From NCBI RefSeq assembly GCF_003208175.1, contig NZ_QKMR01000019.1, positions 1 to 64,000 of the forward strand: DNA of 64,000 nucleotides, read 5' to 3'. The notes under the pieces were generated by a model. It was not told where the DNA came from. It did not search any database and worked only from the letters and a program-made list of their open reading frames with translations. This stretch comes from Ruminiclostridium sufflavum DSM 19573. Its GTDB lineage: Bacteria; Bacillota; Clostridia; Acetivibrionales; DSM-1351. Position 1 is the stretch's first letter. Every line of letters begins with the position of its first letter. Of the stretch, positions 1 through 10,000 are shown piece by piece. A program made the position numbers and the translations under genes.

Positions 1-263
1 CTATTAGACCTTATGTCACAGGCAGGAAAAACTGGCTCTTTGCCGATACGACCCGTGGAGCTAAAGCCAGTGCCCTTGTATACAGCATGATTGAGTCTGC
101 GAAAGCGAATCAACTCAACCCATATATGTATTTGGTATATCTACTGTCAAAATTGCCGGGCTTGAAAGAATTAACGCAAGAATCTCTGACACCCTATCTG
201 CCATGGTCACCCGAATTGCCATCATGGTGTCATAAAGACTCAAGCAAGACACCCCAAGATTAA
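1..263 (+). CDS. IS66-family transposase (TnpC), C-terminal fragment
   Basis: The frame open from base 3 encodes about 86 residues and stops at TAA 261-263. It runs in from the left edge, so the start lies outside the window. The residues IRPYVTGRKNWLFADT, GAKASALVYSMIE and the ending LPWSPELPSWC match the usual C-terminal tail of IS66 transposases (RPFVVGRKNWLFSDT, GAKASA, LPW). It is oriented opposite to the other IS66 remnant at 1703-2828, so it belongs to a different copy. The stop codon lies a few bases before an IS66-type terminal motif, so this is the natural 3' end of the element. I cannot tell whether the full gene is intact. Confidence 0.85.
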   Translation, partial: IRPYVTGRKNWLFADTTRGAKASALVYSMIESAKANQLNPYMYLVYLLSKLPGLKELTQESLTPYLPWSPELPSWCHKDSSKTPQD

Positions 264-271
264 GCGCTTAC
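264..271. repeat. IS66-type terminal inverted repeat end
   Basis: Read outward-in, the sequence is GTAAGCGC, the common IS66-family terminal motif (GTAAGCG). It sits just after the transposase stop codon and exactly where the istA reading frame ends early. I take it as the right end of the IS66 copy whose transposase tail occupies 1-263. The other end, which would reveal a target duplication, is outside the window. Confidence 0.6.
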
Positions 272-1581
272 TGTTGTTCCACACGTTTGGAGGTAAGGAT
301 TGCATTCACTACCTGATATGTATTACTGCCAATTCGCTCTGCCCATTTAAGAAAGCGATCACCGTTCCATTCTAGATACTTCTGGTGATCTTGCGGCATA
401 TGCTCCACAATGGTGTCATACTGTCCCTTGCGTCCATAAAGACGTCTGTGGGAAGCAATACGGTTATGATTGTAGAAAATTTCAATTGTTTTGTCTGTTA
501 CCCTTACATCAACCTTCCGTTTGATATATTCAAATGGAACCGAGTATAGCATTCCGTCATACGATATGTGATAATTGAACTGAACGGTGGCTTGTTTCCA
601 TTCCGCCAGTTCGTAAGGGGTAGCAGGTAATAATGCCAGCAATGGCAGTTCTTCGTCGCGGAAGAGTTCCAACCGGCTGCCCTCTTTCTTTTGAAAAGGC
701 TTTGAGTTGAAATCTTCCAGTTTTCCCCAGATGGCTCTGTTTAATTCAGCCAGGGTGAAAAACTGTTCATTGCGTAATGCAGCTGTAATCCAGGTGGAGA
801 TATTTCCAACAGTTCCTTCTGCATTCGGCTTATCTTTGGGTGCCCTAACACGGGCAGGGATGATGGCTGTTCCATAATGCTCCGCCATCTCGTGGTAGAC
901 AGTGTTTACCTGCTGGTTGTACCATCCACCGTTATGTATCACGGCTGTCTTGCAGTTATCAGGTACAAGGATTTTGGCTACACCACCAAAGTACTGGTAC
1001 ATATGGACATGAGCAGTAATCCATGCCTGCTGTCTCTCATTGATGAAAGCTTCCACATAGGCATACTGACTATAGGTCATGACACCAACAAAAATGTAGG
1101 CATTGATGACTTCGCCAGTATCCGGATCAATTATCCGTGCAGGATCTCCAGCCCAATCAACTTCTACTTGTTCACCAGGTTTACGGCTGATGTGCATGGT
1201 GGCACGGCGTTTCTGCTCATCCTGTTGAATGTAATAGCAGAATTGTGAATACATGAGCGGCTCCTCGCCATTTAAACGGCATTCCTCCATGTATTCTGCC
1301 CACAGGAGCTTTTTACTGACTCCATTACGGAGTAGTTCTTTGCGGATGTAGGCAAAATCCGGAAGCCTTTTGGTGCCGGCATCTTTGCCTTCTTTAGGAA
1401 ACAAAAGGTTATCCAAAGCCTTGTCTGTCATACTTTCATTCAGCGGCCATGCAAGATTTAATTCTTTCGCACGATGTTGAACTTTGACGACAGTTTTCTG
1501 TGCAACACCACAGCTTTGCATGATGTTGCGTTGAGTAAATCCAAGGCTGGTAAGCCTTATGATTTCTCGGTAATTGGTCAT
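268..1581 (-). pseudogene. istA: IS21-family transposase IstA, C-terminally truncated
   Basis: This 437-residue protein has the IstA layout: an N-terminal helix-turn-helix (RNIMQSCGVAQKTVVKV, residues about 18-34), then an rve/DDE integrase core with VEVDWAG near residue 140, LVPDNCK near 208 and APKDKPNAEGTVG near 250, and a C-terminal beta region. The start is supported by an AGGAGG box before ATG 1581. IstA proteins usually run about 50-80 residues further. Here the frame ends in VEQQ-stop, and the stop codon is supplied by the terminal motif of the abutting IS66 copy. The istB helper is missing. The element is therefore broken by a later IS66 insertion and unlikely to move on its own. Confidence 0.85.
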
Positions 1582-1639
1582 AATAGTGACCTCCTTATAA
1601 TGGTTTTACATCTTGCGATGCATTATTCCATTATAAGTT

Positions 1640-1712
1640 TTATATAAACTGATTTCCGACTATCGGAATCATGATTTCTTAGTAATTGGAATGTTGATTT
1701 CCATACACCGGA
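1640..1712. repeat. Left-end repeats of the IS21 element
   Basis: Upstream of istA there are three copies of a GATTTCC/GATTTCT-like word (near 1650, 1671 and 1695), one of them inside the imperfect palindrome TTCCGACTATCGGAA. IS21 elements carry multiple short terminal repeats of this sort. The boundary with the interrupted IS66 transposase gene falls around 1700-1712. The exact end is uncertain because the partner end is lost. Confidence 0.45.
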
Positions 1713-2023
1713 CAGGTGATGGATTTTACTCCGGAATACTCAGCTGGTGGAAACCGATTAGCATTTTATTGTGCCTTTTTACAGTAATGGCGTTCTATTT
1801 CTACAAGCTCTGGCTCAGCCTTTACTTCGGCAGTTACCTCAGCTTCATTAAACAGATTGAACTGATCGTATTGGCTTTTCTCACTGGATGCACCAAATTG
1901 ATGATGCTTCGCAAGTTTTACCCGCTCCATAAACCATTATACTTTCTGAGAAAGTTGCACAATTTGTTCTTTCATTGATATGTATTCAGATTTGGTAATT
2001 GTAACTTTTTCTTCGTTTTTCAT
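1703..2023 (-). pseudogene. IS66 transposase TnpC, N-terminal fragment
   Basis: The minus strand from ATG 2023 reads MKNEEKVTITKSEY, then KLAKHHQFGASSEKSQYD and a CPxxG element near the break. This is the typical start of IS66 TnpC (leucine-rich coiled region, then RFGxSSEKS). There are in-frame stops after QLSQKV and KKAQ. The reading frame is cut at about 1703 by the IS21 element. It follows tnpB in the normal IS66 order tnpA-tnpB-tnpC. Confidence 0.75.
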
Positions 2024-2083
2024 ATTCATATTACATCATGAAAGCCCAGTTAAATCCATAGTTTCTACTATTTTAGTTCTATT

Positions 2084-2435
2084 TTATACAATGGCATTTG
2101 CTTTTACTTCCTGCTGTTTTATTTTTTGTGTAAGACGGGGACTGCCTAATAAGTATTCCATTTCTTCGGATGTAAGCATCATGGTTTGCTCATCTCCAGC
2201 TAAAGACCATTTGAAATGTCCCTTCTCCAGTTGCTTAAAGTGCAGCAAAAAGCCATCTCCATCGCATTCTAGAATTTTTAACCGATCGCGATTCCTATTA
2301 CAGAATACAAATAACGTCATACCGAACAGATCAAGCCTAAAAATACCTTCAACTATTGCAGCCAGCCCGTTTATTGACTTACGCATGTCTGTATATCACA
2401 GCAAGGTATATTCGTCTGTCTCTTATGTTCAACAT
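2084..2435 (-). pseudogene. tnpB: IS66 accessory protein TnpB, frameshifted
   Basis: Residues MRKSINGLAAIVEG, LFVFCNRNRDRLKIL and CDGDGFLLHFKQLEKGHF are the core of the IS66 Orf2 (TnpB) family. The true start is ATG 2435, which overlaps the tnpA stop as ATGTTGA, the usual IS66 arrangement. Between LAV and YTDMRKS two bases appear to be missing, so the first 18 or so residues are out of frame with the remaining 100. Confidence 0.8.
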
Positions 2436-2752
2436 AGTTTCAATGCCTTGCATAGACGTATAAATGCTGTTTCATTAAAGCTACAGGTACAATAACTGTA
2501 AAACCTTTAATTTTTACTTGTATTTCAGGTACCACTGCTAAGGATGTCACTTTTGCCCTTTTGCTTTCTGCCATTGGTTCTCTATGCAGAAATGAGTTTT
2601 TCTTTGGAATAAGTCCTATTTTTTAACTTGCTAATCCTATCCGACATAGTAGAGAGGTTAATATCATTCTCTTCACACCACGCTTTCAGTGTCTTACCAC
2701 ACATTCGTTGCTGTTCAACCCATTCCTTGTCCGTCTGTTTTGCTGAGCCCAT
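2429..2752 (-). pseudogene. tnpA: IS66 accessory protein TnpA, frameshifted with an in-frame stop
   Basis: A ribosome site (AAGGAGA) precedes ATG 2752. The product begins MGSAKQTDKEWVEQQ and continues to CGKTLKAWCEENDINLSTM, which resembles the IS66 TnpA helix-turn-helix region. A TAG follows KEKLISA. A one-base deletion near 2487 shifts the end, which in the other frame reads FNETAFIRLCKALKLC, the typical TnpA tail. The gene is decayed. Confidence 0.7.
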
Positions 2753-2805
2753 ATATTTCCGTCTCCTTGGTATCAGTTTAAAATGCTTCGAAACATCATG
2801 TGTAG

Positions 2806-2828
2806 GTGTCGAAATTTTTGACGCTTAC
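2806..2828. repeat. Terminal inverted repeat of the decayed IS66 copy
   Basis: The minus strand reads GTAAGCGTCAAAAATTTCGA inward from 2828. It begins with the IS66 GTAAGCG motif and lies just upstream of tnpA, as expected for the left end. It marks the border between mobile DNA and the biosynthetic cluster, whose terminator starts only about 70 bp away. Confidence 0.6.
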
Positions 2829-2894
2829 TCAGAAATGGAGAAGAACGGCACTTGATTTGCGAAGTGCTTGCTGGCTTTTTCATACTTCCTCCTG

Positions 2895-2950
2895 AAAAAG
2901 GGCATAAAAAGCCAGAAATAACACTTCTGTTACTCCCGGCTTTTCCGCCC
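2895..2950 (-). terminator. Intrinsic terminator of the biosynthetic operon
   Basis: Just after the PP-loop gene the minus strand forms a long stem: GGGC and AAAAGCC pair with GGCTTTT and GCCC, with an inner GTAACA/TGTTAT pairing, followed by TTTTT. This is a standard rho-independent terminator and places the end of the main operon here. Confidence 0.8.
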
Positions 2951-2955
2951 TTATT

Positions 2956-4008
2956 TTACTTCTTCTCAATCAATGTTTGCAACAGATTCTCTCTTACCTC
3001 AGGTTCAAATTCCAAATTATTCAGTATAGTCTCTATATCTTCAAGATTATCAGAATCAGCATATTTCTCTTCAATAAATGATCTATCTATTAATCCATCT
3101 CTAATTAAAGATGAGTAGCCCTTTTCAATATAGGTCTGCTTACCATTTAATTTGGCCAAATATAATAACACTATTCCTAATTTACACCCCGAAGTAATAT
3201 AATTATGTTCAAACTTCTTACATGGTTTCCAACCCAGTTCTTTTTTTACAACTTCCATAAATTCCACTGGTTTATACTCAAAATATTGATAGTAATTTAT
3301 AAAACTTGCATCTGGCATCTGGAAGAATGGTAATAAATCCTCTCTGCCTATACTTTTTACATATTGCTGAGTATCTTCCATCATTATTGTCAATTTGTTA
3401 CTCAGGTTTCTTTGATACATAATCCTTTTGGGATCAGTTTCTATTGACTCTGCTTCCCCATATACATTAATTTGCTCTGGGTCATATCCAGTAAAAACAA
3501 AAGGAATATTAAAAGCTTTTGCAAAGTCCGAAGCCACTTTTTTCAAATAAACTCCACATAAATAACATATCTGGCTACAATCATCCTGATGTAACCTTTT
3601 ATCAGTAAAAAGAAATTTATAATATGAGATTACATCTTTAAAACTCGGTTTAAATGTAACCAATTGGATACCTAACTGAGTTGATACACTTTTTGAAGTG
3701 ATAAATGTATCTTCGTACTCAAAACCGTTGTCTATAGTAAGAGCAAGTAGGTTTAGATTATAATCGCGTTTTAATCGCAAAGCAAGATAAGTACTATCTT
3801 TGCCTCCACTAAGCATAATCAGCCCATCATAGTTATATTTCCCTTTTACTTTATATATCATCTCCTCAAATATTTTTTTTCTTTCTTCAAACGACATAGC
3901 CTTAGTTTTTTCCTTACTTTTACATAAGTTACAGATTCCATCTGAACCAACAATAATGAAATTAGTTCTGTCTTCCTGAATTAAGCAATGTGAACATGTT
4001 TTTAACAT
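2956..4008 (-). CDS. PP-loop ATP pyrophosphatase (WbpG / AANH-type), possible amido- or thio-transfer enzyme
   Basis: This 350-residue protein carries the ATP pyrophosphatase P-loop SGGKDSTYLAL (residues about 66-76). A zinc-ribbon-like CSHC ... CNLC pair sits at the N-terminus (residues 5-30) and DCSQICYLCG near residue 145. This layout is that of N-acetyl sugar amidotransferases (WbpG family) in the adenine-nucleotide alpha-hydrolase superfamily. Members adenylate a carbonyl or carboxyl group and transfer nitrogen or sulfur; related enzymes make the thioamides of closthioamide. No HisH-like glutaminase lies nearby, which weakens a plain amidotransferase role. It is the last gene of the operon, 59 bp after NRPS-C, with an AAAGGA site upstream and a terminator directly downstream. 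A tailoring role on the product is inferred; the reaction is unknown. Confidence 0.75.
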   Translation of the reverse strand: MLKTCSHCLIQEDRTNFIIVGSDGICNLCKSKEKTKAMSFEERKKIFEEMIYKVKGKYNYDGLIMLSGGKDSTYLALRLKRDYNLNLLALTIDNGFEYEDTFITSKSVSTQLGIQLVTFKPSFKDVISYYKFLFTDKRLHQDDCSQICYLCGVYLKKVASDFAKAFNIPFVFTGYDPEQINVYGEAESIETDPKRIMYQRNLSNKLTIMMEDTQQYVKSIGREDLLPFFQMPDASFINYYQYFEYKPVEFMEVVKKELGWKPCKKFEHNYITSGCKLGIVLLYLAKLNGKQTYIEKGYSSLIRDGLIDRSFIEEKYADSDNLEDIETILNNLEFEPEVRENLLQTLIEKK

Positions 4009-4067
4009 AAAAAATCAATCCTTTCAATAATATAAAAATTAAATATATACATACTCAACAGCCTATT

Positions 4068-7000
4068 TTAAGGCTTTTCAATAAAACCACATTCATTAAA
4101 ATAGTCAAAGTATTTTTTGATAATTTCTTTATTAATTTTAGGGCATTCTATTCCTGAGCCCTGCAAGCCTTGTCTAACATTGTCCGACATGTATTTTAAC
4201 ACTTTATGAGGATCATATTTCTCAGCTGCTTCAAATACTTCTGCAGGTATTTCAGAAAGCTCACTTTTAGATTTCATCTTCTCTTTTAGTTGCTCTTTCC
4301 ACTTATTAATTGGTACTATTTTTATTGGATAACCAAGTGATGTTATCCAGCTTGCCAATTCACTTATAGAAAAAGTATACGGGGATACCATATTGAAATT
4401 ATTATTCATAGAGTTGGCTTTAGTAGATAGATAAACAATTGTACTGCTTACATAATCTACTGGCATCCAATTATAAAAAACATCTTTATTTGGAATTATC
4501 CCTGATAACGCCATACTTCTTATTGTTTTACATGCAAAATCACCTGTATTCCATACACCAGTTACACTGTTACCAGACACCGTATCAGGGCGGTAAATAG
4601 TAATAGGAAGCCCCTGTTCTCTAGCATTCTGAACAATTTTTTCTGCAACCCATTTACTCTGAGTATACCCAATATTATTTTTTAGGCCTTCGTTTTGAAT
4701 AAGCTCTGTATCGTCATTAATTGCTATGACTTGACCTGATTTATCTTCCGGCAGATAAATATTATCATATACAGAAATCGTAGATACATAATGTATTGGT
4801 TTGATTTTTGATCTTGCAGCCAATTTTAAGATTTCAATGGTTCCCAAAACATTTGCCTTCTTTAATACTGAATATGGATATACAAAATTAACAAATGCCC
4901 CATTGTGAAATATTATGTCAATACTAGTTGATAGCTCTTCAAATTTCTGTTCTGTAAGACCCAGTAACGGCTTCTCTAAATCCCCGATTACAGGTACAAT
5001 CCTTGTCATTATGTAATTCTCACAGAGCAGTTGTCTCTTTATTGAATTTTCAATCTTTCTCAGTGCAGCAGCATCGTCTTCTGCCCTTACGAGACAATAG
5101 ACATCAGCTGATTTATATGTTTTTAAAATATCAATAAGGAGATTTGTTCCAATACTTCCTGTTGCCCCTGTTAAGAGAATTCTTTTTGGATTAAACCAAT
5201 CTGAACCAAGTTTCCCCTCTATTCTTGCCTCTTCTTCAAAGTCAATATTCATGGCATCCTGACTCTGACTTTCATCAGCTACAGCACTCTTTCCATCAAT
5301 TATTTTAGCCAGATGTTGAATAGTTGGATTAACCAGTAACTCTGTAAGTGGTATCCTAAAATTAAGTTCTTTCTCTATTTTATCTATTAATTTAATTGCG
5401 ATAAAGGAATGCCCTCCTACACTGAAGAAATCATTGTTAATACCGACCTTTTCAATCTGTAGAATATCCTTCCATATTTCTACAAGCTTTCTTTCTGTAT
5501 AATTACGTGCTTCAGTATAATCTCTTACGCTTTCCTTTATTGATGCATCAAGTCCTGGAAGTGCATTCCTGTCTACCTTACCATTTGAATTGAGAAGAAA
5601 TTCATCAACTTTTATAAATACAGACGGAACCATATATTCAGGAAGTTTATTTCTCATAAAAGCGTGTAGTTCCTCAAGTCCTATGGTGTTATTAATATTT
5701 TCCGTATAATATCCTATAAGTATGTTTTCTCCTGATTGATCCTTTTTTGCTAGAACAACGGCTTCTTTAACCATAGGATGTTGTGATAAAACAGACTCTA
5801 TTTCTCCGACTTCTATTCTTAATCCCCTGATTTTAACCTGATTGTCTATACGTCCCAAGAATCCAACGACTCCATTCGGAAGGTAATATGCTAAATCTCC
5901 GGTTCTATACATAAATGCTTCCGGCTTCGAAGGATCAAGGTCTTTCTTAAACGGATTCCTTACAAATTTCTCTGCTGTTAATTCAGATCTGTTCAGATAT
6001 CCTGCTGCAACCCCCTTGCCACCTATACAAAGTTCACCTGCTATACCAATAGGAGTTGGATTAAGTTCCTTGTCAAGTATATAAAGCTCTGTATTTGGAA
6101 ATGGTCTCCCAATAGGTACAAACCCTTGACTATCATCCTGAATTTTATCACAATCAATAAATGTACTATCAATTGTCACCTCTGTAACACCATAGGCATT
6201 AATAAATCTTGTACCTTCAATAAAGTATTCTTTAAACTCAAAGTATTCTTTCATATTCCAGCTATCAGAACTTATTACAAGTGCTTTCATGCTATCAATT
6301 ATTTTGTTTGCTCTTTTCATATACTGAACTAGATGTCTTATAACAGCAGGAACGAACTCCGCAAATTCAACCTTCTCTGTTTGAATTATATTGTAAAGCT
6401 GCTCTGGATTCAATAAATATTCACGAGGGCAAAGAACCAGTTTGCCACCTGAGCAAAGTGATCTTATAAAGTCACCTACAAAAACATCAAAAGTGAAGTT
6501 TGCCATCTGTAAATGAGTTTTACATATATTCTCAAGCAAATAACCTTCTTGATATCCATAGAATATATTTGTAACACCTTCATGTATGATTTTTACTCCT
6601 TTTGGGGTTCCTGTAGAACCTGAAGTATAAATAACATATGCAAGGCTGTACTTAGGTATTTGAACATTAAGGTTTTTATTGTCATATTTATTTAGTATAG
6701 GAAATATTTTGTCAATCTCTACTATACTTATATTATTTCCTTTAAAGTCTGACGCAAACCTCGTTTCAGTTAAAACTGCTCCTGCATTTGAATCTGATAA
6801 AATAAATTCCTTTCTGTTAATTGGATACTCTGGGTCTATAGGTACATATGCAAATCCGGCTTTGAATACTGCCATAACTGAGATAACAAGTTCAATTGAC
6901 TTTGTAAGACAAATGCCAATAATACAGTGATTTTCTCCCACCACCTCACGCAGATGGTTTGCCAACTGGTTTGCTTTAGTATTCAGTTCATTATAAGTAA

Positions 7001-10000
7001 TTGTTCTCCTTGTACCATGCTCATCTCTGCCCACAACAGCAATTTCATCAGGTTTCCTTAGTGCATGTTCTTCAAACAGATTATGAATATGCTTATCCTC
7101 ATCAAATGATACTTCTGTATTATTCCATTTTTTAATAACAAGTTCTCTTTCCTCAGAGTCAATAAAGTCATATGATATTATTTTCTTATCTGGATCGGAG
7201 ATTATATGTCTTAACAGCATTACAAAGTGGGTTTTAAACCTTTCAATTGTGCTGTCATTGAATAACTCTTTATTATACATTATATGGGTATCAATATAAT
7301 CTTCTTCCTCCATCATCTCAAAATCTATATCAAATTGCCCTTCCTGCTGAGGTATTTCAAAAAACTCTATGCCAGAGTTTATGCTATTTTGCTTGGACGT
7401 CATAAGTTTACTTATAAACTGAAAAGTCACTTGGAATATAGGAGATATTCCTGCATCCCTTACTGGATGTAATTTTTCACAAATCGCCATAAATGGGTAA
7501 TTTTGGTGCTCTAATGCTGAGTATACAGTTGTATTTATCTTATTTAGCAAGTCTCTAAACGTTGGATATCCTGATAAATCTCCTCTTATTACAATTAGAT
7601 TTATAAAATATCCGAATGTATCATTATACTTATTTCCCACCCTAGCATTTGCAGTAGTTCCCACCAGTATATCTTCCTGCCTTGAATACCTGTACAATAA
7701 TACCATAAATGCAGTAAGCATTATTGTATATAATGACTTTCTTTCTTTTTTTGCAAACTCTCTGAATTCACTTGTAAGTTCTCTATCCACAATAAATTTT
7801 TTTGTTGCACCTATTTTTGTCTGCATGGGCAAGTGTGGTCTATCCTTGGTCAAATTCAATACAGGCAGTTCTCCGCCAAGATTCTTTTTCCAGTAGTTCC
7901 ACATATCTTCGTTGTTAAGCATCTCATCCTGCCATGAAACATAGTCAAAATATTTAAAGTTAGGTGTTACCTCTGGAATATTTTGTGGATTTTTCAAAAG
8001 CATTTCGTAAAAGTCCCATAGATCCTTTACAATTATTCCTGTAGACATAAAATCTGTAATAATATGATGAATATTAAACATTATCACAATATCATCTTGT
8101 TTTATTTTAAATAAAGTAATTCTAAACGCTGGCATATTCTCTAAATCAAATGCAATATTGTACTCTTTTTTATTCTCTTCAATGAGCTTGTCCTCGCTCC
8201 AGTTTGAGGCATCCACAATCTTTATTGTTGGTTTATATATTTCATGTATAATCTGATATGGATTCCCGTCTTCTATTGTAAAGGTAGCTCGCATTAACGG
8301 GTGTTTGATTATTATTAAATCAATGGCACGACTGAATACCTCAATGTTCAAATTAAATTTAATTCTTACGTGGTAAGCAGTATTATACGCACTACTCATT
8401 GGGTCGGTCTTGTACTCGAAGTAAATTGATTTTTGACCGTAGGATAACGGGTAATACATCTTTTCTTTTTCCACATATTGTTCTTCAGCATTTTTTTCCA
8501 CTTCTTTTATTTCGTTGTTTATCTCGGTATTTTCATTTTGCTCTATAGCAAATGACGGATCTCTTTTTTGTTCATATTCTACGGCTCCGCACATAAAGCT
8601 ATGAATGTATACATTCTCTAATTCAATATTGAAGTCCTTATAAATGCTTTCAAAATTCATTCCACCAATTGGTACCAAACCCATATTGAACTCCGACTGC
8701 CTATCTAGTAAGACCTGTCCAATGGTGCCTGCTTCAATTTCTGCATAGTTTACATATTCGTCACCAAGAAGGTTCTTGTTTTCCCCATTATTTAATACAA
8801 GGAAGATGAAAAATTTCGCTTCCTTGCTTATAGCTATGTTAAACGGAGTATGACATTTGCTTATTGGCTGAGAAAGTGTATCATTTATCTTTATTAATTG
8901 ATTTTGCTGAGCATCATACTTATATATTCCTTCTTCAATGGACTCTACACCACATTCCTTTATATAAAGAAATATATCCAATCCAGGTACAATTGCAGGG
9001 GATGTATATAGCCCTTTGTACCCACTATTTACTTGTTCTTTCCTTAATAAAGATAACAACTTTGAGAAGTCTTCAAAAGGAACTGTTTTATCTATATAGT
9101 GTCTCTGACTAGAACGTAATATATAATTGCTGTGTTCTACATTACATAATGCCAATTCAATGCTTTCATCAGTTTCCTGAAATTTTCTGATGTGCATCTG
9201 TTGCTTTGTCAACAAAACAAGTTCCTTACGGCTTAGAATATTAAACTTTCTCTCTCTTTGAATTTTTAACAAACTATCTATAGTATCAAATTCTGTCTTT
9301 CCTGTGTAATGCTTGTGTAGACTATTTTTGTAAACATTGTCTATTAATTCTGATCCATCAAAACAGGTTTGATCATTGTGATAATCAACATACCCTCCCA
9401 TTAGAGAGAAAACAAACATATGTCCAGAGTCTAATTTAAAATATTGCTCAATCTGCTTAAAATCAAGACCTATTGTAGGATATAGACCTATATTGAACTG
9501 CGACTGCCTGCTTAATAAAAGCTGAGACATGTAACCTGTATCAATTCTTGACAAACATGCACTATAATCAACATAAACAGGCTTTACTGCATTTAACTGT
9601 GCAATAAAGAAAACCATGAAGCTACAGTGTTCAAAGATTGGCTGGTTAAATACATGGTTTGCAGAATTACCAATCTCAATATTTTGCGAGATAGGGAATA
9701 ATCTATGAAGCAATGTATTGTAATAATATGTTCCTTCAACAAGTCCTTCTACAGCATCTTTTTTAATGTAGACATAGGTTTGTACACAGTTTCTTCCTCC
9801 CGCTGAAGGATATAAATACTTTGATTCACCCTTAACCTTCTCCATCTTCAATAGTCCGAGGAAGTTTGAAAAGTTTTCAAAGGAAATCTGCTTATTTTCA
9901 AAATCAATTGTGCTTGAGGACTTAATAAATACGTCCTTCCTAAAGTTTGGCTGTCCAAGAGAGATAGCAACTTCAAGATTATTGAGGCTCTCTTTTTCAA

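Larger units (their letters stand above)
1..2828. mobile_element. Nested IS66 / IS21 / IS66 remnants
   Basis: An IS66 copy (terminus at 2828, tnpA, tnpB, tnpC leftward) is split inside tnpC at about 1703 by an IS21 element carrying istA. The end of istA is in turn cut by a second IS66 copy in the opposite orientation (1-271). The order of insertion is therefore readable: first IS66, then IS21, then second IS66. Stops and frameshifts in the oldest copy fit that order. Confidence 0.75.

Noticed and set aside
877-1248. Plus-strand open frame inside istA
   Set aside because: It lies entirely opposite a clearly recognisable transposase and has no similarity to known proteins.
1691-2495. Two plus-strand open frames in the IS66 remnant
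   Set aside because: The minus strand holds tnpC and tnpB fragments in the right order. The plus-strand frames are mirror images of these.
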